A program made the position numbers and the translations under genes. From NCBI GenBank assembly GCA_902762805.1, contig CACWPQ010000022.1, positions 30,661-94,660 on the forward strand: DNA of 64,000 nucleotides, read 5' to 3'. The notes beneath the pieces are model-generated. The model worked only from the letters and a program-made list of their open reading frames with translations. It ran no database searches and was not told the DNA's origin. Shown piece after piece: positions 31,294 to 43,400 of this stretch (the stretch's first letter is position 1; each line of letters begins with the position of its first letter). Source of the DNA: an uncultured Bacteroidota bacterium (lineage in GTDB: Bacteria > Bacteroidota > Bacteroidia > Bacteroidales > P3).

Positions 31294-32190
31294 ATGAGCA
31301 TCGATCAGGCCATAGCACTTTTCCACGACTACATCGCCCACGAGCGGCGCATGGCAGCGGGCACGGTGGACAATTATTTGTCCGACCTGCGCGACTTTGC
31401 CGCCTACCTCCAGCCGCTCGAAATCGGGTCGCTCGACGAAATCACCTCGCGCGAAGTGCGCCAGTGGCAGATGCACCACCTCGACCGCGGCGAGGCCGCC
31501 GGCACCGTCAAGCGCCGCCTCTCCTCCCTCAGCTCCTTCTTCCGCTTCCTCCGCCGGCGCGGCCTCATCGAGGCCGACGTCATGGCCAAGGTCAGCGCCC
31601 CGCGACAGCCCAAGCGACTGCCGGTTTTTTTCAAGGAAGGCGAGCTCGAGCACCTCTACGACGAGGGCATCTTCCCCACCGACTTCCTCGGCCGCCGCGA
31701 CGCCCTGATGCTCCGCCTGCTCTACGAGACCGGCATCCGACGCTCCGAACTCGCCGGCCTCACCGAAGCCTCCGCCGACCTTTCTGCGCTCACCCTTAAG
31801 GTGCTGGGCAAGAGGAACAAAGAGCGCGTCATCCCCATCGAACCCGAGCTGGCACGCAATATTTCCGACTATCTCGCGTTAAAGCATCAGGAAACGGGTG
31901 ACAGCCAGTGGCTGTTCGTCAACGGCAAGGGCAAACCCATCACACCCCAGGAGGTCTACCGCGTGGTGAAAAAATACATGCCCGCCCTCTCCAACGCCGA
32001 CCGCATCAGCCCACACGTCTTCCGCCACAGCTTCGCCACCCACATCCTCAACGAAGGCGGCAACATACAGGCCATCAAAGAGCTCCTCGGCCACGCCGAC
32101 CTCGCCACCACCGAGGTCTACACCCACGTCACCCGCGAGCACCTCAAAGAGGTCTACCGCCACGCCCATCCGCGCAACAAAAGACAATAA
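31294..32190 (+). CDS. xerC: Tyrosine site-specific recombinase XerC/XerD type
   Basis: 298 residues. N-terminal SAM-like core-binding domain (FHDYIAHERRMAAGTVDNYL), then the catalytic domain with the full set: Arg in YETGIRRSELAGL, Lys in VLGKRNKERVIPI, HxxR in HVFRHSFATH, His in LLGHADLATTEVYTHV and the nucleophile Tyr in TEVYTHV. The size and absence of an extra N-terminal arm domain fit a housekeeping Xer recombinase that resolves chromosome dimers at dif, not a mobile-element integrase. XerC versus XerD cannot be separated from this sequence alone. Followed by hpf after 29 bases. Confidence 0.92.
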   Translation: MSIDQAIALFHDYIAHERRMAAGTVDNYLSDLRDFAAYLQPLEIGSLDEITSREVRQWQMHHLDRGEAAGTVKRRLSSLSSFFRFLRRRGLIEADVMAKVSAPRQPKRLPVFFKEGELEHLYDEGIFPTDFLGRRDALMLRLLYETGIRRSELAGLTEASADLSALTLKVLGKRNKERVIPIEPELARNISDYLALKHQETGDSQWLFVNGKGKPITPQEVYRVVKKYMPALSNADRISPHVFRHSFATHILNEGGNIQAIKELLGHADLATTEVYTHVTREHLKEVYRHAHPRNKRQ

Positions 32191-32219
32191 TAACCCATAA
32201 ACAAAAAAAGGAGGATATT

Positions 32220-32507
32220 ATGAACACCACCATCAACTCGGTCAAATTCAAAGCCGACGAAAAACTCGAAAAGTTTGTGCACGACAAAGTGTCCAAACTC
32301 GACCGCATGATCGACAACGCCGTTGCCTGCGAAGTCAACCTCAAAGTCGACAAACCCGAGAGCGACAACAACAAGATTGCCGACATCCGCCTCTCCGTGC
32401 CCGGCAAAGACCTCTTCGTGACCAAACAGGCCGACACCTTCGAGCAGGCGGTGTCCGACTGTGTGGACACGCTCAAAGTGCAGATTGAGAAATACAAGAA
32501 CGCCTAG
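32220..32507 (+). CDS. hpf: Ribosome hibernation-promoting factor, short form
   Basis: 95 residues. FKADEKLEKFVHDKVSKLDR at the N terminus and a beta-alpha-beta-beta-beta-alpha layout (NAVACEVNLKVDK, IADIRLSVPGKDLFVTKQAD, TFEQAVSDCVDTLKVQIEKY) fit RaiA/HPF. The short form lacks the C-terminal dimerisation domain. Binds the 30S decoding centre in stationary phase. A strong Shine-Dalgarno (AAGGAGG) precedes the start at 32220; a perfect terminator follows. Confidence 0.92.
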   Translation: MNTTINSVKFKADEKLEKFVHDKVSKLDRMIDNAVACEVNLKVDKPESDNNKIADIRLSVPGKDLFVTKQADTFEQAVSDCVDTLKVQIEKYKNA

Positions 32508-32527
32508 CCCGTCCTAAGGATGCGAGC

Positions 32528-32568
32528 AAAAAGGCTGCGGGCCGCCATCCGGCGGCCCGCAGCCTTTT
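32528..32568. terminator. Strong bidirectional terminator between hpf and tnaA
   Basis: AAAAGGCTGCGGGCCGCC pairs perfectly with GGCGGCCCGCAGCCTTTT over a 4-base loop, with A-run on one side and T-run on the other. Confidence 0.92.
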
Positions 32569-32587
32569 GTGTATTGTCGCACAGGCC

Positions 32588-33964
32588 TTAGCCCAAACGG
32601 CGGAACTGGCAGGTGAAGTGGCGCATCAGCTCGGCTTCCCAGGTGATCTCCAGACCGCGGGTAATCTGGTGGCGGCGGTCGTAGACGTTCTTGAGGGCGG
32701 CGGCGATGACGTCCATGTGGTTGTTGGTGTAGACGCGGCGCGGGATGCAGAGGCGCACGAAGTCGAGGCCGCCGAAGCGGTTCTCACGCGTAACGGGGTC
32801 GCGGTCGGCCAGCACGTAGCCGATTTCGCAGGCGCGGATGCCGGCCTCGAGGTAGAGCTCGCAGGTGAGCGTCTGGGCGGGGAACTCCTCCTTGGGTATC
32901 TCGGTCAGTATTTTGTCGGCGTCGACGAAGATGGCATGGCCGCCGGCGGGGCGCTGGTAGGGGATGCCGTACTCGTCCAGCTTGTCGGCCAGGTACTGCA
33001 CCTGCTTGATGCGGGTCTCCACCATGTCGAACTCGCAGTTCTCCTGCAGGCCCACGGCCAGCGCGTCCATGTCGCGACCGTTCATGCCGCCGTAAGTCAG
33101 GAAGCCCTCGAACGGGATGCAGAACAGCTTCGCGCCCTCGTACCAGTCTTCCTTGTTGGTGGCAATGAAGCCGCCCATGTTCACCAGGCCGTCCTTCTTC
33201 GCGCTCATCGTCATCGAGTCGACATACGAGAACATCTCCTTCACAATCTCGCGGATGCTCTTGTCGGCATAACCCTCCTCGCGCGTCTTGATAAAGTAGG
33301 CGTTCTCCACAAAGCGGGCCGAGTCCATGTTCACCGGCACGCCGTACTTGTGGCACAGCTCGCACGTCTCGCGGATGTTCTTCATGCTCACCGGCTGGCC
33401 GCCCACGGTGTTGTTGGTCACCGTCAGCACCATGAAGGGCACGTTGCCCTTGTTCTCAACGAGCACTTTCTCAAGCAGTTCGAGGCTGACGTTGCCTTTG
33501 AAGGGCAGCTCCAGCTGGGTGTCCTTGGCCTCGGGGATGGTTACGTCGATGGCGAAAGCCTTGCGGCTCTCGATGTGGCCCTTGGTGGTGTCGAAGTGGG
33601 CGTTGCCGGGGATGACCATGCCGGGCTTGACCAGGTAGGAGAAGAGCACGTTCTCGGCGGCGCGGCCCTGGTGGGTGGGGATGACGTAGTTGAAGCCGGT
33701 CAGGGCGGTGATGGTGTCCTTCATGTGGTAGAACGAGCGGGCGCCGCCGTAGCTCTCGTCGCCCTGCATCATGGCGCCCCACTGGCGGTCGCTCATGGCG
33801 CCGGTGCCGGAGTCGGTGAGGAGGTCGATGTAGACGTAGTCGCTTTTGAGCATGAAGATGTTGTTGTGGGCCTCTTCGAGCCATTTCTCGCGCTCGGCGC
33901 GGGTGGATTTCTTGATGGGTTCCACCATCTTGATTTTCCACGCTTCAGCAAAGGGGATTTCCAT
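32588..33964 (-). CDS. tnaA: Tryptophanase
   Basis: 458 residues, fold-type I PLP enzyme of the tryptophanase/tyrosine phenol-lyase family; the PLP lysine is in MSAKKDGLVNMGG. Residues that separate the two activities favour tryptophanase: Asp in HFDTTKGH (Thr in tyrosine phenol-lyase), Ile in RACEIG at the position of the phenol-lyase Arg, and His in LMRHFTCQF (Phe in phenol-lyase). It cleaves L-tryptophan to indole, pyruvate and ammonia. Monocistronic with its own promoter. No tnaC-like leader peptide was found in front of it, and no tnaB permease follows. Confidence 0.93.
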   Translation of the reverse strand: MEIPFAEAWKIKMVEPIKKSTRAEREKWLEEAHNNIFMLKSDYVYIDLLTDSGTGAMSDRQWGAMMQGDESYGGARSFYHMKDTITALTGFNYVIPTHQGRAAENVLFSYLVKPGMVIPGNAHFDTTKGHIESRKAFAIDVTIPEAKDTQLELPFKGNVSLELLEKVLVENKGNVPFMVLTVTNNTVGGQPVSMKNIRETCELCHKYGVPVNMDSARFVENAYFIKTREEGYADKSIREIVKEMFSYVDSMTMSAKKDGLVNMGGFIATNKEDWYEGAKLFCIPFEGFLTYGGMNGRDMDALAVGLQENCEFDMVETRIKQVQYLADKLDEYGIPYQRPAGGHAIFVDADKILTEIPKEEFPAQTLTCELYLEAGIRACEIGYVLADRDPVTRENRFGGLDFVRLCIPRRVYTNNHMDVIAAALKNVYDRRHQITRGLEITWEAELMRHFTCQFRRLG

Positions 33965-34022
33965 AATCGTTGTCTCTGTTTTTGTTTATTTTTATTGTAT
34001 CTTTAGTGCATAAATCGCGATG

Positions 34023-34030
34023 CAAAAATA
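34023..34030 (-). promoter_or_regulatory. -7 promoter element for tnaA
   Basis: Minus-strand TATTTTTG followed by CAT; leader of about 50 bases. Confidence 0.65.
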
Positions 34031-34089
34031 CAAAAAAAAATTGACATGAAAGCAACCAAGTGTAAAAAAATGTTAAGCATGCACCATTT

Positions 34090-34198
34090 TCCCCCATTTT
34101 CCCCCATTTTCCCACCAATCGCAGCGCACAGCGGAAAATAGCGGTAAATAGGCGAAAGGACCGAACTATTACCCTAGAGAACCCCTACCGTCCCCCTA
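34090..34198 (+). repeat. Dispersed intergenic element, copy 2, with extended flank
   Basis: The 32-bp core is at 34167-34198. Its upstream flank (GGTAAATAGGCGAAAGGACC then GAACTA, preceded by CCATTTTCCCAC) is shared with copy 4 at 57600-57667. The wider block also holds three TTTTCCCCCA-type tandem units. It lies about 205 bases before the giant gene's start. Confidence 0.8.
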
Positions 34199-34276
34199 CC
34201 GCCCCTCCTCCGCCCCGCTGCACGTTGGCGAAAATTAACAAAAAAACCGTTAAAAAAAACTGCAAAAAAAGTTTTC

Positions 34277-34307
34277 TTTGCCAGTTTCCGAAATCTTCGT
34301 ATATTTG
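34277..34307 (+). promoter_or_regulatory. Complete promoter for the giant T9SS protein gene
   Basis: -33 element TTTG (34277-34280), 19-base spacer, and -7 element TATATTTG (34300-34307). This is the full Bacteroidota consensus; the same arrangement precedes the second giant gene. Confidence 0.8.
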
Positions 34308-34405
34308 CATTTTGTACCACAAAGCCCCGATTGGCGTATTATATTATATGCCAATTAATTGGCCGAGTTGTGCGCTGTTAAAATGTTGTTGATAAATAGA
34401 AAAAA

Positions 34406-37400
34406 ATGAATACACCTAATATGAAATTGAAATCGAAACTCCTTTACACTCTTCTCGCAGCCATTGCGGTGAGTGTCTTGCCGATGAAGATTCAGGCCCA
34501 GACGGGACGGTCGTTCACCATCTCCAGTGGCCAGGTAAACTGGCTCCTGGGGGGGCAGAGTGGCTCCACCCAGATAATGTCCTACCGCCCGAACGGCTCG
34601 CCCGACTACGGTTCCTACACCGGTAGCGACGTTACCTTCCAGGTCGACGGCGGCGCCAACTACCTCGCCCTCAACCCCGCAGGCGACGGCTCGCTGACGG
34701 TAACCAACTCCTTCTCCGACCGCTGCGTGTGGCACAACTCCGACAACCCCGGCTACTGCTACCAGGAGGTTGAAGGCTACCGCTACTACCTCCGCGGCAC
34801 CGTCAACGGCTTGAGCGTATGGAAGGTCGCCGTGGGTCAGCCCATCGGCACCGCCACCAAGTGGACCGCCCTCGAAGCCGGCGGCTACCTCGACCAGAGT
34901 TTCGTCCGCAACGGCCAGTCCGTCGTGGCCCGCTACTGGATGATGTTCGACGGCAGCCTCCCCAAGATGTCCTGTGAGGCTTTCCACCGTCCCGAGTCCA
35001 GACGCTTCGTCGCCCAGACCGGCAACGCCTATACCTACTACTGCCCCAACGGCACCGGCACCGGCTCCACCGGCGTCGCGGCCGTGCTGCTGCCCGTGGA
35101 GACCATCGAGCATGCCGCCAGCGTCCCCGACGCCGCCTCGCAGAATATCGGCGTGGCTGACATCAGCGGCACCCAGACCCTCAAGCTGGGCGAGAGCTTC
35201 AGCCCCGCGGTCGTATACACCCCCGAGGCACAGGCCGGCGCCAACTACGACCTCATCGAAGCCTACCGCGAGGTGCGCGTCTGCACCAAACTCAAGGGTC
35301 TCACCCTCGCCGGCATCGGCAACGAGTACGTCCACGGCGACCACGGTATCCCCACCTGGACCTCCTATTACTACTACAGCAGCGATGGCTACGCCACCCG
35401 CCGCACCTCCACCCCCACGCCCGTAAGCACCTTTATCTCCTCCGCCTCCGTCAACCAGTGGCATTGGGAACTCGACAACGCCTCCAAGCGCTACCTCACC
35501 ATCTCCGGCGAGAACACCGCCAGCCCCACCATCACCTGCATCGCCACCCCGGCTCCCAACGATGTTACCGCCACCCTCACCGTTACCGTTACCACCACAC
35601 AGGGTATCACTGAATCCGCCACGGTAACCTTCACCGTCTCCTCCGATTTCGACCGTCAGACCCTCACCGAGAGTGAGAACTCCGTCTTCATCAACGGTGC
35701 CGTCTTCGGCGGCGGCCGTATGGCCGACATCGATGGCTCCACCGACGTCCTCGTCATCAACTGCGACTCCGTCTCCCGCGTCTATGGCGGCAACGACATC
35801 TGCGGCACCATCCGCGACAGCGCCCAGGTCGTCATCGGCAACACCGCCACCTCCGACTTCCTCGGCATCAACTCCGTCTACGGCGCCGGCAACGGCTTCT
35901 ACTCCTACGACGGCACCTCCGCACCCTTCACCGTCTGCAACACCGCCATCGGTGTGGGTACCCAGGTGCGCAATTGGGGCGACAACTCCGGCGACATCAT
36001 CGCCACCGTCGACGTGCCCACCAACGTGCCCCTTATATATAAAACTAAAGTATTCATTAATTCCGCGTACGCGCGTATAGACACCGTCTTCGGCGGCGCC
36101 CGCAACGCCGACGTGGTTCTCCGCCCGGGCATCGCCGCCAACATCGTCGACACCCTGGCCTCCGTAACCGTCAACAACGGTATCGTCTATGCTGTCTTCG
36201 GCGGCAACAACGTCGGCGGCTGCATGAACAACGACACCCTCAACCATGCCCGCTCGGCTGTCAACATCAACAAGACGGTCCTCAACCCCAACCTCGCCAC
36301 CGACACCGCTGTGGTCAACAGCTTCTACACCCGCTTCGGTCGCGAGTACGCCCTTCGCTACGTCTTCGGCGGCGGCAACAAGGTCTTCTCGGCTCTCCGC
36401 TCCGACGTCTATGTCAACGGCGGTATGATCGACACCTGCTTCGCCGGCGGCAACATGGCCTCCGTCTACCGCGCCAATGTCTATGTCGACTGTAACGACA
36501 CCAACAAGATCTACCACAACGGCTGGGTAACCGACCACGATTGGGACACCGAGGCCGACCTGGTTGACAAGTGGGTCGGCACCCGCGGCAACTACAATAT
36601 CCGCGCCCTCTTCGGCGGCAACAACCGCGCCCCCATGGAGTGCGTGCCTGACGTGCTCCTCATCGCTGGCGGCATCGGCGTCGTCTACGGCGGCGGCAGC
36701 GCCGGCGACATGGTCAACGAACGTCTCAACATCGCCTCCGATGTTACCTACGTCGAGCGCCACCGCAACGCCATCACCAACGCCAAGAACGAATTCAACG
36801 AGGCCAAGAACCGCCTCGTGGCTCCGCAGGCCGCCCTCGGCACCTTCATCCACGTCCCCGCCACCTCCACCGACCTCTGGGTCGACTATCTCTACGGCGG
36901 CTGCCGCTCGGCCAACGTCAACCACGCCACCCTCGTCCACCTCGAGGGCGGACACATCGGCACCGTCTTCGGCGGCTGCAACATCAGCGGTAACGTCGGC
37001 TGGGCCAAAGTGCAGAGTCCTACCGGCCGCGGCCGCGGCGGCACCTACGTCGTCATTGACGAGGGCGCCAAGGTCTACGTCAACGTCTTCGGCGGCTCCA
37101 ACGGCTACTACCACTGCGTCGACAACGAGCAGGCCGCTGCCGCCAAGTACATCGCCGACCCCCAGTTCACCGACAATCAGGGCACTCCCTTCGACCCCTT
37201 CAACGACTATGTCGGCTTCCTCCGTCCCACCCACAACTACACCCACCTCCTCATGAACGGCGGCGAGGTGTATGGCAACGTCTACGGCGGCGGTAACCAC
37301 GCCACCGTCGGCTACTTCAACTCCACCTACGGCTATCCCGATGTCAACGCAGCCGGCGGCTTCGCCAGCGGCGAGGCTTCGCCCAAGCACGGCTCCGTCC

Positions 37401-40400
37401 ACCTCTCCCTCATGAAGGGTACCATCCACGGCAACGTCTTCGGCGGCTCCAACATGTCCACCGTCTACGGCCTCTCCTATTTCTACATCGGCAACAAGGC
37501 CGACGGCGAATACGTAACCGTCCTCGGCGACGTCTATGGCGGCAACGACCGCCTCGGCGATGTCGGTAACGGTGTTACCCTGCCCTTCGCCGACGCCTCC
37601 GGCACCGAGCTGACGGCCTCCGACGGCACGCCCCTCAACGACGGCGGTGTCGCCAACTATAATACATATATATATGTACAGGGCACCCCGCACATCAACC
37701 GCCTCTTCGGCGGCGGCAACGGCGCCTACAACTACGGTGAGCAGCCCGAGTACGGAGAGCCCCTCGAGGCTTTCTGCACCAGCACGGCCAACCACACCAC
37801 CGTCCCTGTGCTCGCCTCCGCTTTCATCGACATCAACACCGACTCCACCGCTCGCATCGACACCGTCTTCGGTGGCGGCAACGCGGCCGACGTGCAGGAC
37901 CACGTCATGGTGCTCCTCAACACCCTCAACCACGACATCAACGACACCACCGTCGGCGTCATCTTCGGCGGCAATAACCAGGCCTCGATGAACTGTGTCC
38001 CCGAGGTGAAGGTCCAAAAGGGTGTCGTCAACACCATCTTCGGCGGTGGTAACATGGGCCACATGCTCGCCACCACCGACGCCATCCTCGACCAGTGCGG
38101 CAATACCGTCCCCTCCGTCTCCTCCTATGTGCTGCTCAACAGCGACGAGGCCACCGTCCTCGGTGCCGTCTTCGGCGGCTGCAACAAGGCCGACGTCCAC
38201 GGCATGGCCTACGTGCAGGTTGTCAACACCTCCGACCGCGGCGTCGACACCATCTACGGTGGTAACGATGTCTCCGGCCGCATCACCGGCGACACCCGTG
38301 TCGACATCTTCGGCGGTAATGTCGGTACCATCTATGGCGGCTCCAACGGCTACTACGACTACGAGGAGCACGGCATCAACGACTACCGTGTCCGCACCTT
38401 CAACCACGCCCAGAACACCGGCGAAATCCTCTATGAGAATTCCATCGGCTCGCCCTATGTCGACGAGACCACCGTCAACATCTTCGGCGGCTATGTCAAG
38501 AACAATATCTACGGTGGTGGCCGCATGGGCGACTGCCGTCTGACCAACGTCATCATCAACGACGATGTCTGCCCCGGCACCGCCGGTGGCGGCGCCATCC
38601 TCCGCGGCCGTGTCTACGGCGGTGGTGAGGGTGATACCGCTCGCCTCGACATCGCCCACCGCGGTAACGTCCGCGAGGCCACCAACGTCGAGCTCCACCA
38701 CGCCTCCGACGTTATCGCCATCGCCTACGGTGGCGGCAAGGGTGGTGATGTGCACAATGCCAACCTGACCTCCTTCGACACCTGGGACGAAAGCTTCCAG
38801 AGAATCTTCGGCGGCTGCTGGGGTTCCGATGTTACCGGTACTGCCCGCACCACCATCGACGCCAACATGACCATCCTTGCAGGCGACAATAGCATCTACA
38901 CCGCAGAGCAGATTTTTGGCGGTAACGACTTCACCGGCAACTGCTTCCGCTCCGAACTCATCCTCAACAGCGGCCGCTTCGACACTGTCTACGGTGCCGG
39001 TTGCGGTAAATACCCTGCTACGCCCTACCTCACCTCCACCGGTACCTACACCCAGAACCGCGACCTCTATGTGCCCAACAACGAAGAGGTGGTGGTTACC
39101 GTCAACGGTTCCGACCCGCTTGACCCCTCCGAGACCACCGTCTGGGTCAACGGCATTCTCTTCGGTGGCGGCCAGATGGGTACCACCATGCGCTATGTCA
39201 AGAACAGCATGGGCCATTACATTGATGCCAGCAACAATGAAATCACCTCTGCCGCCCAGGCAAAGGTGGCCGACACCAACCTCACCGTCGCCAACGCCCA
39301 CACCAACGCCAACGACTATGCCTACATCAGCGTCAATGTCCACGGTGGCCAGTTCGCCAAGGATATTTTCGCCGGTGCCCAGGGTGAGGAAGGCCACAGC
39401 CAGCTGGTCTATGGTCTCAAGATGCTCAACATGGACGGCGGTTATGTCAAGCAGTCCATCTATGGCGGTTCCCAGTCTGTCTCCGACGGCTACAGCCGCC
39501 AGGAGTGCAACAGCGATGGCGCAAACGACGGCCGCATCGACGTAACCACCACCATGCGTCCCAGCTCTGTCCTGAACCTCGTCGGCGGCACTGTCGAGAA
39601 CCACGTCTATGGTGCCGGCTTCAAGGGCTTCACCCACGGCTCCGTCTATGTCAATGTCGGTCGCGACGCTGTCGAGAATTCCACCGTATGGCGCACGCCT
39701 TACGGCCCCGCCGGCAACCGCACCGCTGCCGCCTACGCCGACTTCAAACCCGGCGTTACCGACGGCATCGCCCCCGCCCTCACCTTCGGCGAACCTCTCA
39801 TGCTGATAGCTTCCGTCTACGCCGGTGCCAACTGGGGTCAGAACGATGGCTCCTACGAATTTACCGGTGCCGGTTTCTATGGCGGTGAGAGCCGCATCTT
39901 GGTTGATGGTAAAGGCTATTCTGACGACCATACCATGATTGAAATCGGCAACTCGATTCTTGGTGCCGGTACCTCCGTTCTTGGCGGCGACCTTTACAGC
40001 CGTATTGATATTCGCAACTATGGCGGTATCCAGAACTGCGGTGCCGAGAAACGCCTCAAGGCCCTCCAGCGTGCTGACGCACTCTATTTGCATAACACCG
40101 GTATTAGATTCACAGGTACTCCTGATGCTTCTTCAGCTCTTTATTCTCCAGATTATGCAATTAACAAAGTTGATACCGTCAACGCTGTTGGCTTCAATCT
40201 GATTGAGATTGATGCGCCCAAAGCAAATATCGAGATTCTCCGCTTTTTCGAGGATGTATCCGACATGACGTGCTACGATTATACCACTTATCCCCAGTCT
40301 GGTAGTTGCCTTATTCCCGCTTCACTTAATGTTCTGCTTGACTCTGTAGTGAATTGTAGAACAACACCTCTAACCGACTGTGATAAAATTGGCAAAATCC

Positions 40401-43400
40401 ACCCTGTGACTAACAAGCACACAGCCATTTTAATGAATAATGGTGTCACTATCGATGTTCAGGCTGAAAGCGGTGACTTTGGAGAGATTACGGGTTACGC
40501 TTATCTTGTGGCCGAGGATGGAACGGATCCTACTGTACGTGCCCGTCAAAAGACTGGTGCTGGTGCCAATGATGGTGGTTTCTCGGGTCTCTGTACAAGT
40601 GAGAACTCGAATGATGGTATGGTTAATACTCCCTACTCGAATACATATCGTTATTGGAATCCCGGTGCTGGTGAGAGCAATCGCACTGTTGTTCTCCTTG
40701 CTCATGCTAACCCACATCTTCTTCCAGAGGACAAGGCCGTTAAGGTCACTGGTACGGACGGATCTACAGTCCGCAAACTCGCCCTTGCCCACACTACGAT
40801 TACTCTTCCCCCCAGCGCACAGGGCAATTATTACAAACTTGGCATTTCGGGTGTTCATATCAGCGAGTCCAATGACAAGATGAGCCTCATTGATGTTGCA
40901 TGGAACCCAGTCAGTTGGGACTCTCCTCATGATGACAGTTGGCAAACACTTGAAACATCCAGTACAGGCGAGTGGTTTGTCCCTAATGCAGCGGACGGAA
41001 GTAGTAGCTCTAATTTCCTTAAGGAGGATTATATTGCCACCGATGTCAACACAATATTTGGTCTTGTCTTGGCTTCGGGTGAAGGCTTTAAGACCTCTGC
41101 CCCCAACACCTATGTAGCACCGTCCAGCGCCACTGCAAACTTCACTAATGGAGCAACGTCAATCTCAACTAGTACGCATACCACTACATTAAATACCTTC
41201 ACTACCGCGCAAGTGGCAGAAAACGATGTTTCTCCTGTTATAGATTTGTACCTGACATATGACAGCACCCTGTTTAATTCTATACTTGGTTCGGTCAAAT
41301 TCGTTTTGGTTGAGTACGATAGTGATGGGCGCAAGACTGGTGACTCTATCAATGTCGAAGCATATGTCTCTACCATCATCAACGAGTTCAAGGATATGTC
41401 ATACGACCTCATCGCTACTACCAATGAGGGTGAATCGAATATCTTCCTGACACGAGCTATTCTTCCTGCTACTCTTAAGACTCAGGATCTCTTTATCCAG
41501 TCGGTGAAATGGTATCCTACCGAGCCGAGTCTTGTTCCTTCGCTTCCCTATTCGGGTGTGGAGAATAACAAGTTCCAGATTTCTGGCGACAGAAGTTATG
41601 GCGGCTACATCCTCACGTCTGACGAGAATTCTATCAATAGTAACAAGTATCGCTTTGGTGTTGCTGTGCAACCCATTGAAAACACTTCTTCTAGTACTAC
41701 CTCCGATGTGGGTTGGTACACCATTTCTCGCCCCAACACTGATGTCTACAATTTGGTCTATTCCGATTTGCTCGGTCGACGCACCAATGTGTCCACCACC
41801 AGCAACCAGTCCGACTATCCCGGCTATCCGCTGGCTACTGGCGATTCGCTTGAGGCCTCTCATGTCGCTTTCAATGACCTGACAGGTCCGGGTAATCAGG
41901 GCGTACAAATCGGCGTCCTTGACGGTCGTGGTATTGCCGGTCTAAACTTCGAGCTCTTCTATGATGGGCGTGTTTTGAATGATTACCCTGGCTATTACAT
42001 AGGTGATGTTGTTCTTGGTATGGCTGCATACCCCACGGGTGTTGCCTCGGCTACTCCCAGTACGTTCAACATAACTCTCCACATCAAGGTTCGCCCCGGT
42101 TCGGATACTCTCTACGTTGCATCTGCCAACAGAATACAGCGCCACAGCATCGGTATCGACTACGAAAGTGGATGGACCAATATCAGGGATGGCGTCACAG
42201 CCAAATCGCCCGTCCATTATGTCCAGACATTCGAAAATGCCATCGCTGCCGCGTCCGACAACCAGGGCAACCTCAAGCCGAATACCGTAATCTGTGTTCT
42301 CGACTCGGTTGTTGTCGGTGCAGGACAAGACATCACCATTGAAGGCAGCTCGAGTGATGAACCTCTTAAGATTATCCGCTACGAAGGCCACCACAACGAG
42401 GCTCCTCATGAAGAGGGTGTCTATCGTGGTCCTATGATTATTGTCAAGGATGGTGGTAAGCTCACCATGCGCAACGTCATCCTGCAGGGTAGTGCCGTTG
42501 CCATGCGCCAGTTCCGCAACACTCCGGACACCACTGGCATCTATCTCGAACCCAATCGACTCACCGCCCGCCCCTCCAAATCGCATCTTCTTGCTGACAC
42601 TAACGCAGCAGCAGCCCCTATTTTCTCTATCCGCAATGGCGGCACGGTTCACTTCGCTGACAATGTTGTTGTTGAGGAAAATTGGAACCACTATACTGGC
42701 AACGTTCCTCACCTTCGTGGCGGTGCTATCAGTGTCACTAATGGTGGCATCCTTCAACTCTCCAATAATGTAACTATCCGCAAAAATTTGGTCACGGATT
42801 CACGTACTTCCCATTGCAACAATGGTGCCGTCTATGTCGACCGTGGTATCGTTGAGCACCCCGAAGTTTCTGCCCCCTCGTCTGCTATCACACTCCTCCA
42901 GAACTACCTCATCGGTACCAGCGGTAGTGTACCCACCACCCAGTATTGGATTCCTACCATGAGTGAGGCGGATCCTACCAAACTCTATATGTGGAGCATT
43001 GACTCGCTCAGAATCGATACCACCCTCGACAAGGCTAACCTCTTCCTTATGCGCAAATCTAATGGCTCCAAGGGTGATGGCTATCTCAGTGATGGTATGC
43101 CCCTTTATACCTCGGCTGAGCTGACCCCCACTTCACGTATCGGTATTACCAAGTGGTTCCCTGGTGAGCCTGGAAACACTCTTGGCGAAGCACCCCGCGA
43201 TACCATCTATTTCGCCTATCAAGATGACTTCAATCAGGGTATGCCCACTAGACTCGTCGCCGCTAATGTTTTCTCCTCCGACGAGGGATACAATATCCGC
43301 TACAGCCATGGTGTAAATGAGGCGAACATTTACCTTACCCGTTGTGCCACCTTCCGCCACCAAATGGAGGGTGAGATAATGGACAGTGAGGACGATGCAC

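Noticed and set aside
31294..32190. Xer-like recombinase as a mobile-element integrase
   Set aside because: Domain layout and length match housekeeping XerC/D, its neighbour is hpf, and base composition equals the core genome.
32588..33964. Tyrosine phenol-lyase
   Set aside because: Specificity residues (Asp in HFDTTKG, Ile in RACEIG, His in RHFT) are those of tryptophanase.
34355..40093. 1912-codon minus-strand ORF opposite the giant gene
   Set aside because: Repetitive Gly/Val/Asp/Ala translation mirrors the repeats of the true gene. No start signal, no domain; an antisense shadow.
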